From Fulvia fulva (Eukaryota; Ascomycota; Dothideomycetes; Mycosphaerellales; Mycosphaerellaceae): 64,000 nt of DNA. Below are positions 62,001-64,000 of this stretch, in pieces. Where the stretch lies: contig NC_063013.1 of NCBI RefSeq assembly GCF_020509005.1, forward strand, positions 2,976,001-3,040,000. The letters are read 5' to 3'. Below the pieces are notes generated by a model. It saw nothing but the letters and a program-made list of their open reading frames with translations. It searched no databases and had not been told where the DNA came from. How positions within the stretch are numbered: position 1 is the stretch's first letter; each line of letters opens with the position of its first letter. The translations under genes and the position numbers were made by a program.

Positions 62001-63426
62001 GTGGAGAGAGGCAATCGAGAACGAACTTATTGCCTTAGCAAGCAACAACACCTGGGAAGCAGTTGTACCGCCAAAGGGTGCGAATCTAATTACTTCTAGG
62101 TGGGTCTTTGATGTGAAAAGAATGATTAGTGGAGCCATTGAGAAGTTCAAGGCAAGACTAGTTACAAGAGGGTTTTCACAGAAATATGGGGTTGACTTCG
62201 AAGAGACCTTTGCACCTACTGTTAGACATAATACTCTCCGAGTATTCATGGCAGTAGTGTGTGAGAGAGATCTCGAGATGCACCTAGTGGATGTGAATAA
62301 TGCTTTTACCCAAAGCAGCCTCCTTGAAGACATCTACATGATCCCGCCCCCAGGAGTTGAAGCACCTCCAAACATGGTGTTTAAGGTCCTACGAAGCCTT
62401 TATGGGCTTAAGCAAGCAGCTAGAGACTGGAACAAGCTCTGTGTTGCGAAGCTAGAGAAGATTAGATTTACCCAGTCCCAGGTAGATCCATGCCTACTTG
62501 TCTATACGGATAGAGACCTTATGGTCCTTACCTATGTGGATGACATACCCATTGCAGCTCCGAAGCTGTCAGATGTTCAGTGGTTTAAGGCTGAGCTTGG
62601 AAAAGTGTTTAAGATTAAAGATCTTAGTGAACCTACGAAGATCCTTGGAATGAGGATTACAAGAGACAGGTCCCAAGGCACTTTAAAGCTTGATCAAGGA
62701 CACTATGTCCACGCTAACTTAGCCAAGATGAACATGGCTAGAGAGAAGGCTACGCCAACCCACTCACCTATAGAGAGCTACGAGCACTTAGTGCCTACGG
62801 CACCTATGGATGAGAGGTGCAACAAACAGGATTACCAGAGCCACAATGGTACCTGGATGTGGCCAATGACAATGACAAGGCCAGACTTAGCATTCCCCCT
62901 TAGAAGAATTAGCTCATATGTTGCTGATCCCTCGCAGCAGCATATGAAGGCTTTGAAGAAGCTCTCCCGATACCTGCGGTCGTACCCAGACCTAGGTCTT
63001 ATGTATAGAAAGGGAGGGGGCAATCTCCAGGGATACTCGGACTCTGACTACGCCATGGACAAAGTGGATAGAGTCTCAATTCTGGGATACGTGTGGTTCC
63101 TTTGTGGATCACCTGTGTCCTGGATGAGTAGGAAGCAGAAGTCTGTTGCAACATCAACAATGGAAGCTGAGTTCATGGCTATGAACGCAGCCGCAAAGCA
63201 GTCACAATTTCTTGCTGCTGTCCTCAGGGAAATGGGGTGCCCAGAACTGGTGGGAAAGAGCTCTTTCCAGCCGAGTGTAAGGGCAAGCAGGGGCACTGTT
63301 GACGAGCTAAGGCCAGTCAAGCTCATGGGTGACAACCAAGCCGCTTTGACACTTGTCAAAGATGCCCATGTGCATGAAAGGTCAAAGCATATTGATGTTG
63401 CATATAACTATGTCAGACATCTCTAG
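59026..63426 (+). CDS. Copia Gag-Pol polyprotein, nearly complete (premature TAG near the end)
   Basis: Single 1,466-aa polyprotein. Start: ATG 59026 (ACAAAAATGG); the frame is open 96 codons further upstream but without an ATG. Gag (UBN2-type, LWEWAEAKYKRRLL) at about residues 20-210. Zinc knuckle C231, C234, H238, C243, spaced CX2CX3HX4C (one residue short of the usual form). Protease at D353 in DSCASSHMT, with Cys where the D-S/T-G motif has Gly. GAG-pre-integrase zinc region (WHRRCAHLG; CKVC) at about 490-530. Integrase core D557, D621, E656. Reverse transcriptase from WVFDVKRMISGAI with YVDD at 1170-1173. RNase H with SDSDYAMD, STMEAEFMA, GDNQAA and HIDVAYNYVR. The TAG at 63424 falls after NYVRHL; the same frame continues 39 codons to a TAA at 63544 with typical Copia terminal sequence (TKDMAADGLTKPL). 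Confidence 0.95.
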   Translation: MENETGFTRKRAAPLLTRENHETWFKLMRIHLVSKQVDWVLEDIITDIPAATLATPSTSSESSLPLDQAIRKASYRRHNATALYEMYICLSTDDQEMTYEIRHAKELWEWAEAKYKRRLLATGRSLLQQYTNFVMTEDQSIDDAWQELSSIARRAVSISAQFQDIKTEDRKIQQLLAALPDSFGSIRNAIDAQVNLSPQDILAILREKQESMIHQGTAMFAKKGFQGKLTCHLCNGDHFMSKCPHLSAAQQAVRNKDKPARVTYPAKRQPSPPRRRSSSPNLRDVLEVMTDLAKQMKESRKPKASSSKPARAHATQEDASDSEIPSEDDDVDEVAHSTVEAKGKYPSSEWLLDSCASSHMTDQDSLFRTLKPLQKRKWIKVGGGYLQATHIGSAVMGGPSGKQIVLENVLFVPGLGVSLVSWNQFSQQFAVQPPSFTLKSLSGKPVVQTKLRGGVPFIYSISEILEPQHASILSQERDGTAMANTESEDQWELWHRRCAHLGKGLLRNLHRVTDKKDPIPVPSEHQNCKVCSLANMRKFKGPATERKGERLALISIDICGPFQGTVSRLGYKYWLEIVDNFSRKKWVIPLKARSDAPAALRDWKVQAERQSRCFLSAIRSDGAKEILALLKEWEKEFGTQMDTTDAYNSLQNGPVERSIQASENTVRAMLEDSGMPVEFWPEALQAQTVIRNRLPNGPIIDGIALSPEEAFTGQVPSVDHFRVWGCKAVVYIDPRAQPQGLRRDKLMNRGKEAVFVGYSENTTKQWLFWDPDMKAVKAHSHVDWFENEKGGDMDLGITFTNQPSRAPQRNPVRRKPFGAKFSDRGLSETPLRRLGENIEAVSLLSKADNGGSIQNLPESSTPQQPLSVQLPPPPKDIGEYQKFGDQGTPIKEKEDVVQFDPSKHPAPPQVAGNKRSRGDGDDNSEEHEAKHHKALIAQMFHLDPTMSWVEEILNDVEEHAFATVRQAIAYQQEVPIPKSYKAAVGDPEWGHMWREAIENELIALASNNTWEAVVPPKGANLITSRWVFDVKRMISGAIEKFKARLVTRGFSQKYGVDFEETFAPTVRHNTLRVFMAVVCERDLEMHLVDVNNAFTQSSLLEDIYMIPPPGVEAPPNMVFKVLRSLYGLKQAARDWNKLCVAKLEKIRFTQSQVDPCLLVYTDRDLMVLTYVDDIPIAAPKLSDVQWFKAELGKVFKIKDLSEPTKILGMRITRDRSQGTLKLDQGHYVHANLAKMNMAREKATPTHSPIESYEHLVPTAPMDERCNKQDYQSHNGTWMWPMTMTRPDLAFPLRRISSYVADPSQQHMKALKKLSRYLRSYPDLGLMYRKGGGNLQGYSDSDYAMDKVDRVSILGYVWFLCGSPVSWMSRKQKSVATSTMEAEFMAMNAAAKQSQFLAAVLREMGCPELVGKSSFQPSVRASRGTVDELRPVKLMGDNQAALTLVKDAHVHERSKHIDVAYNYVRHL

Positions 63427-63572
63427 TGGCAGAAGAAGATTGCAGTGGACTACTGCCATACAAAGGACATGGCTGCTGATGGGTTAACAAAGCCCCTCAA
63501 TGGCCAGCAGTTCCAAAACTTTGTGAGGCAGCTCCAGCTTGCGTAAAGGGATTGTAGGAGACCATGTGGCCT

Positions 63573-63581
63573 GAGTGGGAG
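63573..63581 (+). other. Polypurine tract of Copia-3
   Basis: GAGTGGGAG lies immediately before the 3' LTR, the expected place for plus-strand priming. Copia-1 has a similar tract next to its 3' LTR. Confidence 0.65.
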
Positions 63582-63815
63582 TGTTGAGAACATACAGGCC
63601 GCAGGACAAGCATGTGGGTGTGGGTGTGTCATGTGACGAGATCACGTGATTAGGGTTTGCCAGCCCATAGGCTAGCAAACATCCGGACACCTAGCATCTA
63701 CCTACACCAACACCGGCGATACTGTATGTAGATACACGCTATCCCATTAGGTCCTTCTTCGTCTTTTGTGTGATCCGCCGTCTTCTACTACTACGCAACT
63801 CGTACCTATTTAACA
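63582..63815 (+). repeat. 3' LTR of Copia-3
   Basis: 234 bp, identical in length to the 5' copy, followed by GTCTA at 63816-63820. It includes the second TCACGTGA at 63642-63649. Confidence 0.97.
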
Positions 63816-63820
63816 GTCTA

Positions 63821-64000
63821 GTAGAGCTAGACTACTAGTTTACGTTAGGGTTGACTTCCTAGAACTACTTAAGGCCTAGGATAAGGTCAAATCCTTCTAT
63901 ATCGATAACTCTAGCGGGGACTATGTCCTACTAGGTACTAATCTGATATAGTAGAAGGACACCCTAAGTAGAAATAATCCCCTTACCGTTTAGGAGGACG
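63821..64000 (-). mobile_element. Gypsy-3 continuation (aspartic protease end)
   Basis: - strand frame with EGFDLILGLK and NPNVN, resembling the end of a gypsy protease. It continues the element interrupted at 58342 and runs off the window. Confidence 0.7.

Larger units (their letters stand above)
58343..63815 (+). mobile_element. Copia-3: young, structurally complete Ty1/copia element
   Basis: 5,473 bp: 5' LTR 58343-58576, primer-binding site 58577-58591, leader, Gag-Pol from ATG 59026, purine tract 63573-63581, 3' LTR 63582-63815, and GTCTA target duplications. The LTRs (234 bp each) differ at six sites, all transitions in the CA/TG-to-TA sense: four of the mutated states are in the 3' LTR and two in the 5' LTR. 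The coding region is open for 1,466 codons. It is the only transposon here with normal base composition, so it is the most recent arrival. It may be transcriptionally competent but carries a premature stop near the end of RNase H. Confidence 0.98.

Overview
The window comes from a filamentous ascomycete (Pezizomycotina; a dothideomycete is my best guess, but that is inference). Genes have short introns (49-117 nt) with GTRNGT-like donors and CTAAC/CTGAC branch sites. The transposons carry the footprint of repeat-induced point mutation (RIP): CpA and TpG are almost gone, TpA is very common, CpG, CpC and GpG are kept, and reading frames are broken mainly by TAG and TAA. No RNA gene or CRISPR array was found.

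Layout: (1) 1-23815 is transposon graveyard: a + strand Ty3/gypsy chromovirus with its 3' LTR, a - strand Tad-like LINE, a + strand gypsy fragment, a + strand LINE without its 3' end, an antisense Gag fragment, an unclassified decayed frame, and a complete but decayed - strand Copia element (18086-23533). (2) About 23830-41740 is an unmutated gene island: NUP192 (+), phospholipase D (-), phosducin-like protein (-), heterotrimeric G-protein beta subunit (-), ribosomal protein RPS29 (-) and a DUF4604 protein (+), with a foldback inverted repeat and a (CAA)n microsatellite between genes. (3) About 41750-64000 is transposon again: a RIPped - strand Copia (42185-52603) split by a + strand LINE (46659-51605), an unidentified + strand frame (52609-54360), and a - strand gypsy element interrupted by a young, nearly intact + strand Copia element (58343-63815).

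How the genes fit together: phospholipase D, the phosducin-like protein and G-beta lie consecutively on one strand. Phosducin-like proteins are folding co-chaperones of G-beta/gamma, so client and chaperone are neighbours, with a possible lipid-signalling enzyme beside them. RPS29 and the DUF4604 gene share a 240-bp divergent promoter. NUP192 and phospholipase D converge with 171 bp between stop codons.

The transposons form a relative time series: saturated RIP in the gypsy elements, LINEs and Copia-2; intermediate RIP in Copia-1; very light RIP in the Copia at 58343-63815, whose two LTRs differ at only six sites, all of the CA-to-TA or TG-to-TA type. Exon joins, target-site duplications and motif positions were read by eye; no database search or computation was run.
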